DNA from: Armatimonadetes bacterium UBA1398 | GTDB taxonomy: Bacteria; Armatimonadota; Zipacnadia; UBA1398 | Direction of reading: 5' to 3' | Length of the DNA stretch: 48,761 nt | Assembly: GCA_002305165.1 (NCBI GenBank) | Contig: DBQI01000052.1 | Span: forward strand, 1-48,761 | In this document: positions 48,741 to 48,761 of the stretch, piece by piece | Layout: every line of letters begins with the position of its first letter | Numbering within the stretch: position 1 is the stretch's first letter | Notes under the pieces: model-generated | Seen by the model: only the letters and a program-made list of their open reading frames with translations | Databases searched by the model: none | What the model was told of the DNA's origin: nothing | Position numbers and translations under genes: made by a program

Positions 48741-48761
48741 GAGGAGGTACTTTTGGATAGC
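48741..48761 (+). CDS. Possible start of a further gene, cut by the window edge
   Basis: GAGGAGG (48741-48747) is followed 5 nt later by TTG at 48753 and three readable codons before the window ends. The spacing is that of the other TTG starts in this window. Nothing can be said about the product. Confidence 0.3.

Noticed and set aside
1..48761. CRISPR arrays, insertion sequences, prophage or integrase genes
   Set aside because: I looked for regularly spaced repeats, transposase motifs and terminal inverted repeats, and saw none.

Overview
The window is very GC-rich, densely coded DNA from a diderm heterotrophic bacterium. Lipoprotein signal peptides, a large protein with an outer-membrane barrel character ending in Phe, and a MurJ-type flippase support a Gram-negative-type envelope. 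The mix of genes (Gfo/Idh/MocA oxidoreductases, sugar-phosphate-isomerase-like TIM barrels, DUF1080, PIG-L deacetylase, GHL10 and GH99-like proteins, Cys-type sulfatase, SH3b-NlpC/P60 proteins, TPR regulators) is what uncultured Armatimonadota, PVC-type and related candidate-phylum genomes look like. I cannot fix the phylum from sequence alone. GTG and TTG starts are frequent and usually sit behind clear GGAGG-type ribosome sites.

Layout. 1-2.6 kb: the 3' part of a large secreted or surface glycosidase-like gene. 2.7-6.9 kb: a two-domain polyphosphate:AMP phosphotransferase, divergent from an HTH-TPR regulator followed by a lipoprotein. 7.0-10.2 kb: two adjacent SH3b-NlpC/P60 peptidoglycan endopeptidases. 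10.3 kb: tRNA-Thr(TGT). 10.5-12.4 kb: a sulfatase convergent with an ECF sigma factor whose upstream region holds a promoter and three ATGCAAA half-sites. 12.6-16.6 kb: sugar isomerase and Gfo/Idh, divergent from a DUF1080 protein.

16.7-23.6 kb is the most unusual block. It is a tightly packed six-gene minus-strand operon: a DUF318/ArsP-like permease, a ModA-like lipoprotein fused to a thioredoxin-like domain, a lipoprotein with two ModA-like domains, a ModB-like permease, a third ModA-like protein carrying CxCxxC, and a ModC-like ATPase. Three of the four binding domains carry cysteines where the molybdate-binding family normally uses serine and neighbouring residues. I infer a transporter for a soft-metal, metalloid or thio-oxyanion ligand with redox chemistry. 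The substrate is unknown.

23.8-33.2 kb: Tat-type TIM-barrel oxidoreductase-like protein, WrbA flavoprotein, polysaccharide deacetylase, PIG-L deacetylase, a 1410-residue GH99-like protein and a second Gfo/Idh. 33.4-39.9 kb: outer-membrane-barrel protein, an anti-sigma-like protein with two zinc fingers, and a membrane-anchored TIM-barrel protein. 40.1-48.7 kb: a GHL10-type protein with an inserted Rossmann-like segment, a large secreted HExxH/TSP3/PA14 protein, a zinc alcohol dehydrogenase, MurJ and a secreted TPR protein. The overall theme is glycan breakdown and sugar oxidation, cell-wall remodelling, and one transport system of unknown substrate.
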